NCBI GenBank assembly: GCA_009760855.2
Contig: WPIO01000077.1
Coordinates: 62,001-126,000 of the forward strand
Source: Cristatella mucedo
Lineage: Eukaryota > Bryozoa > Phylactolaemata > Cristatellidae
Length of the DNA: 64,000 bases
Direction of reading: 5' to 3'
Of the stretch, positions 1 through 12,901 are shown piece after piece. A program made the position numbers and the translations under genes. The notes under the pieces were generated by a model that was given only the letters and a program-made list of their open reading frames with translations, was not told the DNA's origin and ran no database searches. Within the stretch, counting starts at the first letter, position 1. Each line of letters begins with the position of its first letter.

Positions 1-517
1 TGGACGATGCGTTGACAATCCCATCTTCGGAGGTGCGATTAGAGCCGAAGTCTCGGCTGGCTACTCCTCGAGAGCAGAGTAAAGCAGCTCACGCCGTCGG
101 ATTATGGATCTGAATTCGTCCGTCGGGCGATTCGTGGGCACGAACGCCACCACGACTACCTAAACTGAAATACGGCTTTCAGCTTATTTTCTCACAGGGG
201 CGAGATCGATGCGAACACTTTCCAGCGCTGACAGCTAGCCCCAAGCCAGGCTGCAGACGATCCTTCAGCAACCACGAGGCTAGTTTGCGTGAAACCGCAG
301 GGAGTACTGCTCGACCTCGGGAGATAAGATTAAGTTGTTGTCTCGGGTAGAGCTGCCCTCATGCATGCACAAACATTCGTTCCTGGTGTACTGTCTCGGG
401 ATCTCGAAGCCAGAAGCTAGCCTGAACTTGCAGGCTCGGGCGAGAGGCATGGATCGCAGATGGACGGGAGTAGATACCAAGACAGCGAGCCTCTATGAGC
501 GAAGTTCTGGAAAGGAT
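1..517. other. Unique sequence, no gene recognised
   Basis: I see no repeat family, coding domain or RNA gene here. Open frames are short and without recognisable motifs. Confidence 0.4.
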
Positions 518-518
518 T

Positions 519-578
<60 letters not shown>

Positions 579-603
579 GGGAGAGAGAGAGAGAGAGAGA
601 GAG
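518..603 (+). repeat. (GA)n microsatellite
   Basis: About 43 GA units with two GGGA interruptions near 566-580. The open frames across it (RERE and SLSL peptides) are repeat artefacts. Confidence 0.95.
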
Positions 604-2996
604 GCGAAGGCTCTAGACAAGGCACGGTTTCGTTCGTGCTCGTTAGGTACTCAGTGCCGGGCTTCTGGGTTGAGGCTAGCTCGGCGGCCAAAGGCGCTTC
701 GGCCAAGTACCGGAAGCCATCGATTCTGGGACAGTCGGCCCCTATACAAATGACGATCCTCCAGTGGCACTGGCCGCATTCGTTCGATGTCGAATTTGGG
801 CTCCCTTCCGGTCGCTTTCTTCCGATGCACTCAGCTCTAGGGGCCCAAATATAAGACGCTTGGCGTTTAGCAGAACGCGGTTGAATTTGGAATAAATTGA
901 TAGACTGTGCTTGCAGTTGAATGCACCCATTTGTCGAACTTGTTTGCCCTGCGCCGTCTGATGGTGCACGGTTGATGACAACCAACGCATCGGGCTTCGC
1001 CCTTATCGAATCGTTTCGGAAGGTCCGGAACATGGGCTGCGCATCCAGAAGTTATTCTCAGCTATACCATTGTAATTTACTTCAGATTCGTTTCCTCGAC
1101 CCCATTAAAAGCCAGCGTACGTCCGGTCGGTGCGTTCGCATCGTAACCGCTTTAAAGTCTCTCGATAGCTTAAGCAGCGAGGAAAACTATTTTTTTTTGG
1201 ACCCGATCAAACTGGGAACAGGATCACGATTTAAATAAGGTCTACGAGAGATTCGTATATGTAAATAGATCTCACCGAGGGAATCGAACCTTGAGCTCGC
1301 ATAGGACGCGAAATAATCAAAAGGAGGGTAGAGGGTAGTGCCGAGCAGGCAAGCCACCCGACCAACGTCGTTGGGTCCAGGGGCCCCTCGCCCTCCCGAG
1401 CCCGTCATTCCTACGTCCGTGGATCAAATTCAGAACCAGTTTCGTATCGCCGCGTGCGCCTGGCTCGCTCGACATTCTGGGCTGATTGCCAGCAGTGCCG
1501 TCTACTACGACGTCACTCGAGGAGTCTGGCCTGGAGTCTACAGCGGTAGTTGGGTGGCCAGAGATGACTGACTGTCATTCCTCGTTCCCTTGGATTGCCG
1601 CCGCCTGTCTCCAGGACTGGCGGCGGTTCCGAGGCTTTGAGGGTGGGGGAAAGACAGAGTTCTTGCTGGGGGGGGGACGTGTGGTGTGTGCGAGGTCACC
1701 GGTTCTCCCTCCTACTAGCTAGGGTACTTGGCCTTTAACAGCACAATCTACAATTTGGCTACAAAAATTACTAAGTGCAATTTCTCTCGGTGCCTCCAAC
1801 TCGGATTGAGTCCTGCGGCAGGCCAGGTTTGACACTCCGTATTGACTGCCAGCAATGGCCTGTGACCGGCAGCAGTTTCGGGAGGCTGCTGCTGCTGCAT
1901 CGCTCCTGGCAGGGAAGGGACCGAGGTGCCTCGGCTGGCCACACCTCTGAGGCAAAGCTCACAGAGGCACCATTAGTCGGACGAAGCTCTCTTCTATGGC
2001 CATTCCACTCACTGTCGAGTGATAAAGTCCCCATTTATTGTGGTGTTTTCCCACACCGGACCTTATCGCTCCGTTTGCAGAGCCCCGACTGGTCGTCAGA
2101 GTGAATATGGCATCTCACACGTCCGGCGACTTGATTTCATTACACGAAGCTGAAGCCGCGAAGCAGACAGGATGAGGAGGCGTCGGTGGCGAGCCGACGA
2201 GGGAGAGCACCTGCTATCCTGCTGAGAGCTCCTAGGTTCCTAGGGTAGGGGCCGCCGAGCTCTTTCACTTTGCGAAGCTGAAAGTCTGGAGCTAGCTACC
2301 ATCGACTTCTGTAGCCAGCTTCGTTTAACTTTGCACCATTTGAGGCTGGCTCAGCCAAAGAGGCCTCTCCACCAGCTTCACCCAGCCAGCAATTCGCCCC
2401 ATTAATTTGTCATTCTTTGTTCCTGCGTGATTTGGGTGCTCACCTCTGCACGACCCTGCGCCTGCTGCTCGCCAGGGATCACCACTAACCAGAGGCCCCG
2501 AGCAGCATCTTCTTCTTGGGTGCTTTTTCGAGCTTGTCTAAGCCCGATGCTAGCGTGCTTTCGAAAGCTTGTCTAAGCCAGATACTTTGCTTGTCAATGT
2601 ATCTTTCTTATCACTTCTTTTGCAGCCAGTTGTAGAACACACGGATCGTGATTTGATTGTACTCGGGCATAGTATAAAAAGTTATTATAATCACAACTCT
2701 TTCATCCACCGCTTTCGTTTTTGACTGGTTAAGTGCTAGCATTTCAGCAGACAATATCAATAAAGCAGCCTCCCAAGCAAAAGATCAGCCATTTTGGAGC
2801 TCGGGGCCGGTCATCGAACACTCCTAACTCATGGCCACTCATCTTCTTCTTAAGATTGGTGAAGCTTGTGAGAGCAAGGAAACCACCCATTCGCTGTCAT
2901 CGTTAAGCTACCCATGATCATTAGCGGTTATTGTTAATGTTTTCTGGGTATTTACACGATTCCATTGTTAATTGTTAATGTACATAATTTAAGAAA
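604..2996. other. Unique sequence without recognisable gene
   Basis: About 2.4 kb with moderate GC and several frames of 60-110 codons, none with a domain I recognise. A ten-G run lies near 1669-1678. A weak tRNA-like B-box is present near 1275 on the minus strand and is listed separately. An exon of a host gene cannot be excluded, because splice structure is not visible by eye. Confidence 0.35.
1262..1372 (-). other. Weak tRNA-like/SINE-like stretch
   Basis: On the minus strand GGTTCGATTCCC (B-box-like) is preceded by TTGGTCGGGTGGCTTGC, which loosely resembles an A box. The spacing of about 75 nt is too long for a standard tRNA. It may be a decayed tRNA-derived SINE. The segment after the B box (CTCGGTGAG) resembles the one at about 58940. 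Confidence 0.25.
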
Positions 2997-3162
2997 ATAC
3001 TAACTGATTTAAAATCCTCTTTTTTATAGTGACAGAAGAACCTTTATGGCTATCAGCACCACTTGTAGCTGGCGATAAAGGATCGCCCACCGCAGGATTC
3101 GAACCTAGGACCTCGGGACCGAAGTCGCGAAAAGCAACCACTTTACTAGTCAGCTTGCACGG
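2997..3162 (-). mobile_element. SINE-A copy 1 (tRNA-derived)
   Basis: In minus-strand reading it has a degenerate A box, GGTTCGAATCCTG B box, GTGGGCGATCCTTTATCGCC core, GCCATAAAGGTTC body and a tail with ATCAGTTAGTATTT. The central hairpin stem has diverged. It is a short non-autonomous retroposon that would need Pol III transcription and a LINE partner. This copy looks old. Confidence 0.85.
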
Positions 3163-3704
3163 TGCATTCTTTAGCGTATGTTCGTGAATATCGACTGCGA
3201 ATGGTTTCCACTGTGCTACCATAGTTAATGGTAGCACTGTGTGCCGTTTGTTTAGGTATACTTCCTTAATTGATCATCGTGAATATGCCAGAGTTGGCAA
3301 TCTTCATTAACTGAGTATGCATCTCGAGCCAATCATTGGCCACGTTCCATCGTAATTTGCATTTATCCAAGAAAAATCGCGGAAATGGAAAGGCTTTTAT
3401 GAAGACAGGTCAGAGCATGGACAACAGCTGCCGAAGTATCAGCAACAAACCGTTATGAAGAATGTAGCATCAAATTTTAAATTTCAGCAGCACCGCTATA
3501 GCTGCAGGTATCCGGAAAAGCCATTCACATATTCTGGCAAGAAGACATGCGAAACTGATATAGATACAATCTGCACGTTTCATTTTGACGAGCGAGCTGA
3601 TAGTTCAGATTTGTTTACACTCGCAGACATACACACAGATAGGAGTATCTGTCGGGCTGTTTCCCACCCTCGGCTGTTCCTAACAAAAATCTATAAATAA
3701 CAAA
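3163..3704. other. Unique sequence
   Basis: No recognisable feature. A plus-strand frame of 81 codons (3455-3700) has no known motif. Confidence 0.35.
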
Positions 3705-3873
3705 CAAATATTAGCTGATTTAAAAGACTATATTGTGTATTTGCAGAAGAGCCTTAACGGCTACCACCACGAGTTGCTGTTGGCAATAAAGGATCGCCCA
3801 CTCCAGGATTCGAACCCCCCCCCCGACCTCGGTCGTGAAGAGTGTGCACTTTACCTCATGGGCTATCACAGCC
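3705..3873 (-). mobile_element. SINE-A copy 2
   Basis: Same family as the preceding copy and in the same orientation about 0.5 kb away. The B-box region is intact (GGATTCGAAC on the plus strand), followed by a nine-C run where the hairpin arm should be. The body and AAATCAGCTAATATTT tail are present. Confidence 0.85.
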
Positions 3874-5317
3874 ATGTTCATTTATGCACTCTTTGGTGCA
3901 GCGATGTTATAAGTGTTCATTACTCATTTAATAGAACTAAAAGTTTCATGAAATCAATCGCACTCGTTGTGTAGTGATACTTGATTCGTTTTGATTTGTC
4001 GATTTGTTGGGCTGAAGAGTGTCAACATGGAGGCAGCTGCCAAAACGGTCTATGGGATTCGGCATCCAGCTCTGTTGCGTGGGGTGTGTTTGACCGGGGA
4101 CCGGATCTGCAGTTGTGAGCAGTGCCAAATCAATAATGGACCGCCCGATTGTGTTACACTGCACAGCAGCCGAAGAAAATCCCATCGACAGAAGCATTCA
4201 AGAACGTGACAGTGGCAGCTGGTGTTTCTGACAGGCAATAGAACGGTCAAAAATGGCCCGGGCTATGGCATGCTGCATGCTGCCGGGCCTGCCCTTTTAG
4301 CCCTACTATGATTTGGTGCCCGTGGCAAGGCGACTTTGCAGACCATCCTCAGTATAATCCCGGGCATCCGCCTCCTGGCATCGTGGTCAACTATGTATAG
4401 CGCTATCTAGATATCATAGTGCTATGCATAGTGCCTGCCACCTAGGTGTCTCAGCTTTTAGTTTGATCAGGCCTGCTGCTGCCTCATCCTGCGTGATCTT
4501 GCGGAACCTGCAAAACAAGTGGTCGGCCAGACGGTAGCCAAATATGCACGGTGCAAAGGTGCATGGAAAGGTGCATGGAAAGGTGCATGGAAGCTTCAGT
4601 TGTCGGAACGAAGCTCGTCAAGTAACTAGCCGAACTGCAGCCAGGATTAGCTTGGAGCTCCCGCACTGGTTCTGGCACTAGGTGATTGCTGCCTCGACAC
4701 TGGCTGCATGGAGTTTGGTACGCCGGGGCTACAAGCAGCCGAAGCCTGCCAAAGTCGAAGGTCAGTCACAGGCAAGGAAAGAATGCTCGAATAATCTCGG
4801 CATGTGGGAGCTGAGCAAAGGGGCTAAGGACCGTGCGAGTCTCCGAATGAGGTTGTTGTTATTCTTTTTACAATTTGGGTCACGGCTCAAGTTTCATTTG
4901 AATAGCATGAAAGGTGTTATGTGAATAGACTTCAGACTGCAGTCGTGTGCAGGACTAAGTTGCCAGATCAAGTACGTTCGTCTTTGAGCCCCTGCTATAA
5001 GCCGAAAGGAAGAACGTGCTTACTGGTAATCATATCAAACACAAGAGTGAGATGTGACGTCATCGTTGTCCACCGGTGGAGTGGCTTTAGACTGACTGTC
5101 TATAGGACAGCCCTTTGCGCAATGTGAGTCGCACCGTGCCGGGGAGAGATCGATGCCAACTGATCGAATGCTGAAAGCAAGGCGGCTGCCTCGTAACCAA
5201 AAACGGAATACATGCTGCAGTCGTAACCGAACGTGGCTAGAAATAGACAGCCTCTAGCAGGTTTGCGACTCATAGCACAAGCAAATGCGCAGAGGCATGC
5301 AACCGATAACCGACGCT
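3874..5317. other. Unique sequence with a short 12-bp tandem repeat
   Basis: No gene recognised. Three tandem copies of AAGGTGCATGGA lie at about 4555-4592. The frame at 4682-4924 (80 codons) has no recognisable domain. Confidence 0.35.
4555..4592 (+). repeat. 12-bp tandem repeat, 3 copies
   Basis: The unit GGTGCATGGAAA is repeated three times almost perfectly. Confidence 0.85.
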
Positions 5318-5795
5318 GACCCACAAGGCCCGCCACGGCTTGGCTCCTCCAAACCAAGCTGAACTGCAGCACCAGTTTCAGCCTCCTCGTGCCCTCAGGT
5401 CCTGTATGGACAATAAATTAGCTGTTCCATTCCTCTCCTTAAAGACCGTTGGCAGCAAAAGCTTTTGGTCTGCAAGTCCTAGACCGTGGAACTTGCTTCC
5501 ACAATTCTTACGCAATGACAACTACTCTACTGCTAGCGGCAATGGCTCATCCTTTCCAGTGGTCCTGAGCTGCTATTTCCATGCTACTCACTACCTCAAC
5601 TGCTCTCCTGACTCTGCCATGCTCCCCACTTTCCCTGTGTTTCGTGAAACGAAGTAGGTTGGCTACTGAATGCATACCGAAAGCTGCTTAGGCTGTGAGT
5701 GCACTATACAAAACTGTCCTGCGTAGCACTCACATAGTCCTTATGGCTTTGTGGAGTTACAGACAGAGATACATTGAATTGCATATATTAATCGC
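5318..5795 (+). mobile_element. LINE-B 3' fragment (RT C-terminus)
   Basis: The forward reading resembles the C-terminal tail of jockey/CR1-type retrotransposon ORF2: HGLAPP, then RALRSCMDNKLAVPF, a SFWSASPRPWNLLPQFLRND block and a variable tail to RETK (about 5655). The same protein and DNA recur on the minus strand at 29.4-29.8 and 37.75-38.26 kb, which defines a family. It is 5'-truncated and frame-shifted near the start (ACCCACAAGGCCCGCC at about 5320). The 3' untranslated part continues to GGAGTTACAGACAGAGATAC near 5775. It is a non-functional remnant. Confidence 0.85.
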
Positions 5796-6494
5796 AGCAG
5801 CACAGTCACCATGTCAAGTCGGCACCTTACACAATTAGTATGACTCATGTCCATGTGAAGCTAAATCAAGATTAATATCATTTGATTATGACACTCGATT
5901 TCCAATTCCCAATGCTAGCGATATACTAGCAGCAAAACAACTCGGTTGGCCAGAAATACACGTGCACTGGAGCCTCAGCTTGTGCCAGATGGAAGGGGGA
6001 ACAATGGGCTCCGACTCCCCCAACCGGAAAGGTCGAAAAGGGTAGGTCCGATGACCGTCAGCCTTCTTATGATTGGCTGCCACTGGCAAATTCAAGGATT
6101 AAGGGTACCTCCTGGCAAGGTCAAGGGCTGGTCTCATCATGGGTTGATAAATGCTGCCCCCCCCCCGGCAGTAATGGTGTCAGTATTTTTCAAGAGCAGA
6201 ATAATCCGTAACTCCTGGTGATTAGTCAATTGACATTAACCAGGAGGGCTGGAACAAGGTCAAAGTAACAGGTTGACCCTAAGCCCTTGAGAATGCAAGA
6301 AGGCTGCTGGTCATCGTGGTTGTCATTATTCGAGCAGTACACACACTACCCACTTAGCAAGCAACTTCAGCTGGGCGACATCTGCCGGCCTGACAGGATG
6401 TCAAGAGACCCTTCCTCCCCCAGGCTAGGCCTCGACTGAACCTGCTGGTTCCACTGCCTGCCGTGGCAGGGTTACCGACAGAAGCTTTGCTAGC
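5796..6494. other. Unique sequence
   Basis: No gene or repeat family recognised. There is an 11-C run near 6157. Confidence 0.35.
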
Positions 6495-6671
6495 AAAAAT
6501 ACTAGCTAATTTAATAGAATCTTTTGTATTGCGACAGAAGAGCCTCTACCGCTATCACCACAGCTTGCAGCAGCGATAAAGGATTGCCCACTGCAGGATT
6601 CGAGTCCACGTGACCTCGGGCCGAGGTCGTGAAAAGCAACCGCCTTACCTAGTGTGCCATCACGGCTCACC
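6495..6671 (-). mobile_element. SINE-A copy 3
   Basis: Complete SINE-A in minus orientation. The head GTGAGCCGTGATGGCACACT, A-box GGTAAGGCGG, hairpin arms CACGACCTCGG and CCGAGGTC with a small insertion, B box, body and AAATTAGCTAGTATTTTT tail are all present. Confidence 0.9.
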
Positions 6672-7142
6672 GAAGAGGCTCTGTTGCTCCATTTCTGGCC
6701 GAGAGCTGAGAGGCAAATGAGTAACCACACAGCGAGTGTCCTTTCGAACAGCTGCAACTTTGAGAGATTACTACCACGAAGCAGCAGCAGCTCTCGGTCA
6801 AGCACAGTTGAAATTGCTCGCTAGAGAGAGGCTTACCCACTGGCCCCCTCTCCCTTACACGCCTGCTTCGGATCGTACGGTCGCACAATTCCTGCTGCTG
6901 TCGAAACTAGAACGACTGCCGATTCCCGGCGTTGACTACTGATGCTGCTGCTTTGGTATGCTTCGCTGCTGCTGCACGAGATTTGCATCTCGCGTCAGGA
7001 CAGCCTTTCACTTTGCCAGAAAAAAAGCAGCAACGAGAGGCCGGCAGGAGGGATTAGCAAGGGGTGCAAACTGGCAGGTGGAAGTATCCGGAAGTAGACT
7101 CACGAAGCAGCTACGGCTGCTTCCCGGGAGCTTTGCCTGTGG
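6672..7142. other. Unique sequence
   Basis: No gene recognised. Frames are below 75 codons. Confidence 0.35.
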
Positions 7143-7229
7143 GGGCGATTCTTTCTCTTGCTCTCCCTCCATCTCTCTCTAGCTCTCCCTCAAGCCCACT
7201 CCCTCTCTCTCTCTCTAGCCCTCCCTCCC

Positions 7230-7265
<36 letters not shown>

Positions 7266-7712
7266 GCTCTTCCTCTCGCCCTCTCTCTAGCCTCCATCTC
7301 TCTCTCTCTCTCTTGCTCTCTTTCTCTCTCTCCCCGGCTCCCTCTCGCTTCTTTTTTTCTCACTCTCCCTCTCCTCTTCCTCCATCTCACTTCCCCTCTC
7401 TCTCTCTCTGTATCTCTGTCTGTCTGTCTCTGTCTGTGTGTCTCTCTTTCTCTCTTCATGTCTGTCTCTTGTGTGTCTCTCTTTTTCTGTCTGTCTGTCT
7501 CCCTGTCTCCGTCTTCCTCTTTCTCTCTCCCTTCTCCCTTCTCTCTTTCTGCCTCTCTCTCTGTGCCCTCCCTCCATCTCACTTGCCTCTAACTTTCTCT
7601 CCCTCTCTCTCTCCCTCTCTCTCTCTCTCTCTTCTCTCTTCTCTCTCCCTCCCTCTCTCTCTCTCCCTCTCTCCCTCTCTCTCTCCCTCCCTCTCTCCCT
7701 CTCCCTCTCTCT
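7143..7712 (+). repeat. Polypyrimidine (CT)n-rich tract
   Basis: About 570 bp almost purely C and T on the plus strand: CT, CCCT, CTGT and TCTC motifs. Unlike the cleaner GA tracts it is heavily mutated, so it is probably old. This is the only long GA/CT tract with the pyrimidines on the plus strand. The long SLSL frames are artefacts. Confidence 0.95.
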
Positions 7713-8479
7713 ATTTGATCACCTTTTGGCTACTTTGCTACTTAACTACTTGACTGTGGGTGGGTGTCTGGGGTTATGGTGCCGGATTTCTGGTCTGTGT
7801 GCAGGGCAGTGGCATTTAGGCTGACACCTGTTACCGGTACAGCAGCTGGTGGGCCCCTAATTGCAGTCAGTTACTGGCTGGCAGCTTGTTCCGACTGCAT
7901 GCAGCTGCCGACCCATCCACCAAGCTAATGTTACAAACAGGCTGAGGCTGCTTCAGCGCTAATGTCCCCAGGCCACAGACACTCTGCTGGTAGCCGTGCT
8001 GGTCCTTGCCGATACATGTGAGAAATGCCGGCGATGAACCTTCGGATTCAGGCTAGCGACTTGTAGGTGCAGCACCGATTCACATACAAGCAGTAACTAT
8101 GAGAGTACCCACACTTCAAGATAGCAGCTCCCACCACGTCTATAGCTTAGAGATGTCCGCTTGACTAAGGAAGTAGGTTTACATGGAGGCATCCAACATC
8201 AACCACGGCCACTAGACGGCCACGAGAGACAGTGCAACCACCCCAGCCCCTCTGCGCCCCAAGCCTAAAACCCAATTGACAGACATTATATGACCAAGGT
8301 TTTAATACCGCCTAACGATGGATTATGACAAAATTGGTATCTAGTCGTTATAATTTAGAACTGCTAATAATATCTCGGCAGTCACTGTCTGGCTGATGCA
8401 GTATGCTCCTGGCTTTTTACTAAGGTGACCCAGCAGCTACTGTGGCCCACCCTGCCACCACTTCGGTCACCGTGGCTAC
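7713..8479. other. Unique sequence
   Basis: No gene or repeat family recognised. Confidence 0.35.
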
Positions 8480-8640
8480 CCTTCCAAAGGCCATGGCTTA
8501 GAGGTAAGGCGTAGGCTCTTCGCAACCGAGGTCGTTGGTTTAATTCCTGCAGTGGGCGATCCTTTGTTGCCCACAGCAATCAGCCGTTAAGGGTCTTCTG
8601 CTGCTATGCAAATGAGGCTGCTAAATAAGCCTACCTCTAG
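8480..8640 (+). mobile_element. SINE-A copy 4
   Basis: Head CATGGCTTAGAGGTAAGGC, a diverged hairpin (only ACCGAGGTCG remains), GTGGGCGATCCTTTGTTGCC core, AGCCGTTAAGGGTCTTCTG body and GAGGCTGCTAAATAAGC tail. It is the first of three same-strand copies within 620 bp. Confidence 0.85.
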
Positions 8641-8778
8641 GCCTAACCCCTGAACCTCCCACTACACAGAATTTTCAGTCTGTTTTTGAGTGACGTGTAT
8701 ACTTTGCTTAAGCGTAGGTGTGTAGTACTGATCTAGACACATCCTTGATAATGTACCACGACCTTGGGTTGTAAGTCG

Positions 8779-8948
8779 TAATGGCTCACTAGGTAAGGTG
8801 GTTGCTTTTCACGACCTCGGCCCCGAGGTCGTGGGTTCGAATCCTGTGGTGGGCGATCCTTTATCGCCACTGCAAGCGGTGGTGATAGCCGTAAAGGCCT
8901 TTCTTTCGCTATACAAAAAGAGGCTGTTAAATCAGCTAGTATTTATTT
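8779..8948 (+). mobile_element. SINE-A copy 5 (best-preserved)
   Basis: Near-consensus copy. A box TGGCTCACTAGGTAAGGTGG, perfect inverted repeat 8810-8833 (CACGACCTCGG, CC loop, CCGAGGTCGTG), B box GGTTCGAATCCTG, core GGGCGATCCTTTATCGCC, GGTGATAGCCGTAAAGG and tail GAGGCTGTTAAATCAGC then TAGTATTTATT. The A and B boxes match an internal Pol III promoter. It is useful as the family reference. Confidence 0.93.
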
Positions 8949-8959
8949 AGTCTAGGCGC

Positions 8960-9095
8960 TCACACTGAGCCACCCAGTTCGTGGGTTCTAGGCAATCCTT
9001 TATTGCATGCTCCAAGCACGTGGAGGGGTCTGGCCGCAAAGGTTCTTCTGCAGCTACACAAGCATGGCGGTTAAATTAGCAGATTTTGCTTTTAC
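8960..9095 (+). mobile_element. SINE-A copy 6, degenerate
   Basis: GAGCCACCCAGTTCGTGGGTTC, GCAATCCTTTATTGC, GCCGCAAAGGTTCTTCTGC and GGCGGTTAAATTAGCAGATTTT align with the family in order. The hairpin arm and part of the head are deleted. Confidence 0.75.
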
Positions 9096-9600
9096 TTTAC
9101 TTTGCCAGCCCAGCGTGGTGGCACGTGGTCGACTAAGCGAGGACATCTAGAGCAGCACACACTGTGGCCGAGTGGCAGCTTGTACGGCTGTACGTCTGTT
9201 ATCCGCCTGGTTGGAGGCCGCTGGCTCGATAGGTGGCAGCACGGGCTAATTAATCATCGCCAGCTTGCCCTCTCAGAAGCCAGTGGTGGCAGCCACTGTG
9301 ATTCACATTAACCAGGCCAGTAAGAAATCCGGGATGGATGATGGCTCCGGTGGGTAAGCCCAGGCAACTTCCTAGTGCACTTTCTAGAAACAGGCCTGCC
9401 TGAGTCAATCATCAAAAACTTGCCGAACGTTGAGCAGCAGGGTACAGCACCAGCAGGCAAACCGCAATTGTGATAGTCTTCGGCCAGCTGCATTCAATAC
9501 CACCGAGTACTTGGCATCAGGCCACCTCGAAAACAGCAAGCCCTGAGCGGGCTATGAACATGTACGATAGAGCTGCCTTTGCTGTGAAGATGGCTGCACT
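9096..9600. other. Unique sequence
   Basis: No gene recognised. Confidence 0.35.
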
Positions 9601-9734
<134 letters not shown>

Positions 9735-9819
9735 TGCAGCTGCTTAGCCTTATCATGTCGCAGGATTTTGAGTTGTAGCCCACTGCTAACTGCTATGGCA
9801 CGACTATGAGCTGAATATT

Positions 9820-9925
9820 ACAGCAGTGGCAAGAGCACCAGTGGCAGCAGCAGCAGAGGCAGCAGCAGAGGAAGCAGCAGCAGCAGCAGTGGCAGAGGCA
9901 GAAGTGGCATCAGCAGCAGCTGTTG
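9820..9925 (+). repeat. Interrupted CAG/CAGTGG/AGAGGC repeat
   Basis: CAG units mixed with GTGG, AGAGG and AAGTGG interruptions. It is probably an older derivative of the adjacent perfect CAG array. Confidence 0.85.
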
Positions 9926-10286
9926 CCATACGTCTTTGAAGTGGCATGGTAGCTACTTACAGATGGCTGGCAGCTTCATCTGTATAAGCTGAAACGTAGT
10001 CAATTGCAAACTACAGAACCCTGCAATTTACAGTCGTCGGCAAGCTAAGCTCGATTGCTAGTCAGCAGCTCTCAGCAAAACCATGTGCAAGAAGCAGGCG
10101 ACCAGTGCAAGCCGTTATACACAGGTGTTAATACTTCTTCACGTGATCTGTTAGGGCTGCAGGCTGGGCGACTGCTAAGCTGGCTTGTACAGCTCAGCCA
10201 CCATCTAATTTGCCGGCCTGCCTGTCATATTTGCCCGACTGGCTGCCAATTGTAGCCGTAGTCAAACTGACCTGCGATAAGAGAAT

Positions 10287-10345
10287 GCTTCGTTTACAGC
10301 AAATGTAAAGTGCCTAGAACGCAATGCAGATCTCACTGGGTGCCA
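10287..10345 (+). mobile_element. LINE-A 3' tail scrap
   Basis: TTTACAGCAAATGTAAAGTGCCTAG matches the conserved LINE-A terminal region, then diverges. It is too short for more than a family assignment. Confidence 0.55.
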
Positions 10346-11641
<1,296 letters not shown>

Positions 11642-11734
11642 AATCTCCTGTAGTATCAGCAAGAAATATAGGTATATAGATGTACTGTTCCAAAGATACC
11701 TTCAACTAGACGACTGCATTGAATTCCACGGTCA

Positions 11735-12272
11735 AGTCTGCCTACTGTTAGCTAGCTGTGTTCTATTGGAAAACTTCAGACCTACTTAGACAGGGAAACC
11801 ACATCTAAGTTTGTCCACTTGCACTTGCCACATTACACCACTTCTCACCGATTTTCACTAGCTACCGATCAAGCAGCATATTGACTTCAAGGTATTGTCA
11901 CTCACTTTTAGGTCTCTCCGCTCTCATGCTCCAGCGTACCTATCAGGAAGACGTGCCTTTAGTCGTATGCTCCCGAAGCCTAGCACTCACCCCGACTGAC
12001 GTCAATAAATCCCCCGAAGTGACGACATTAATTTAGAAATTAAATATTTAAAAATTATTAAAATATATTAAAAATTATAAAAAAATTAAATATTTTTAAA
12101 TATCTAAAAACGCTAAAATCGAACCTGTTCTTGTCAGCATTTTGTGTGCTTATGAGTGCTAAAACTGTGTATCTTACATGCTTTCTTTACAGCATATATA
12201 AAGTGCCTAGAAAGAAATTTAGGTCTTTGAGGTCGCTATGCAACGAATGCCTTGTTATTATTATTATTATTT
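11735..12272 (+). mobile_element. LINE-A copy, internally deleted
   Basis: In order: TCTGCCTACTGTTA, TTAGACAGGGAAACCACA (RT C-terminal region), CACTTCTCACCGA, ATTGACTTCAAGGTATTGTCACTC, a CGTATGCTCCCGAAGCCTAG block, an A/T-rich expansion at 12030-12110, then CAGCATATATAAAGTGCCTAG and the (ATT)n tail. The region between the upstream RT segment and CTTCTCACCGA is deleted. It is inactive. Confidence 0.85.
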
Positions 12273-12868
12273 GTAATGGTGATTCGGTCGACATCCCAAC
12301 CAATAGAAATCGAAGCCAGCTGATTAGCAGATAAATAGAGCATGAGATGTCGGTTTGCGAGAGTGCTTAAGGATGTCCTCATGAAAGCAACCAGCAGCAG
12401 TCAGCTGCTGCTTTAAGAGAGTTCTAAGATTTGCCAGCATACTGCCACTGCTAGCTTGCCTCTCCAAATGGCATGCACTGTCAGGCCTATATCCCTCACC
12501 GACTTTTGCCTAATGCCAACACTGCTGCCATTGCAGAGGGCTATCTAATTATGCACGAGGTTCCGTTGTCCCGAGTCGAGATTGCACTTCTGCTAAGGCT
12601 TGCTCATGAAGCGGCCATGTTTGGACGAATGCATCCAGTTAACTGCTCGACGGTTGCAGCTCTCAATTCAAGAGTGCCTTCGCCTGGCCGTGCCTTGCCT
12701 CGACAGGTCGACTGCAAATTTTGCAGCAGCCTTCGAGCAAGTGCTGATGGATGAGCCGAGCTTGTGACACAATGCAGTACAGAAGCTTTGCTGATTGCCC
12801 TGTGATCGTCATCGTTCGGTGCCACCGAGGCAGCTGCTTCCACGAGAATTGTGAAAAGAGAACGCATT

Positions 12869-12901
<33 letters not shown>

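Noticed and set aside
8779-8870. Functional tRNA gene
   Set aside because: A and B boxes are present, but the anticodon arm is replaced by an 11-bp hairpin, the acceptor stem is not formed, and many similar copies with a common 3' body show that it is a SINE.
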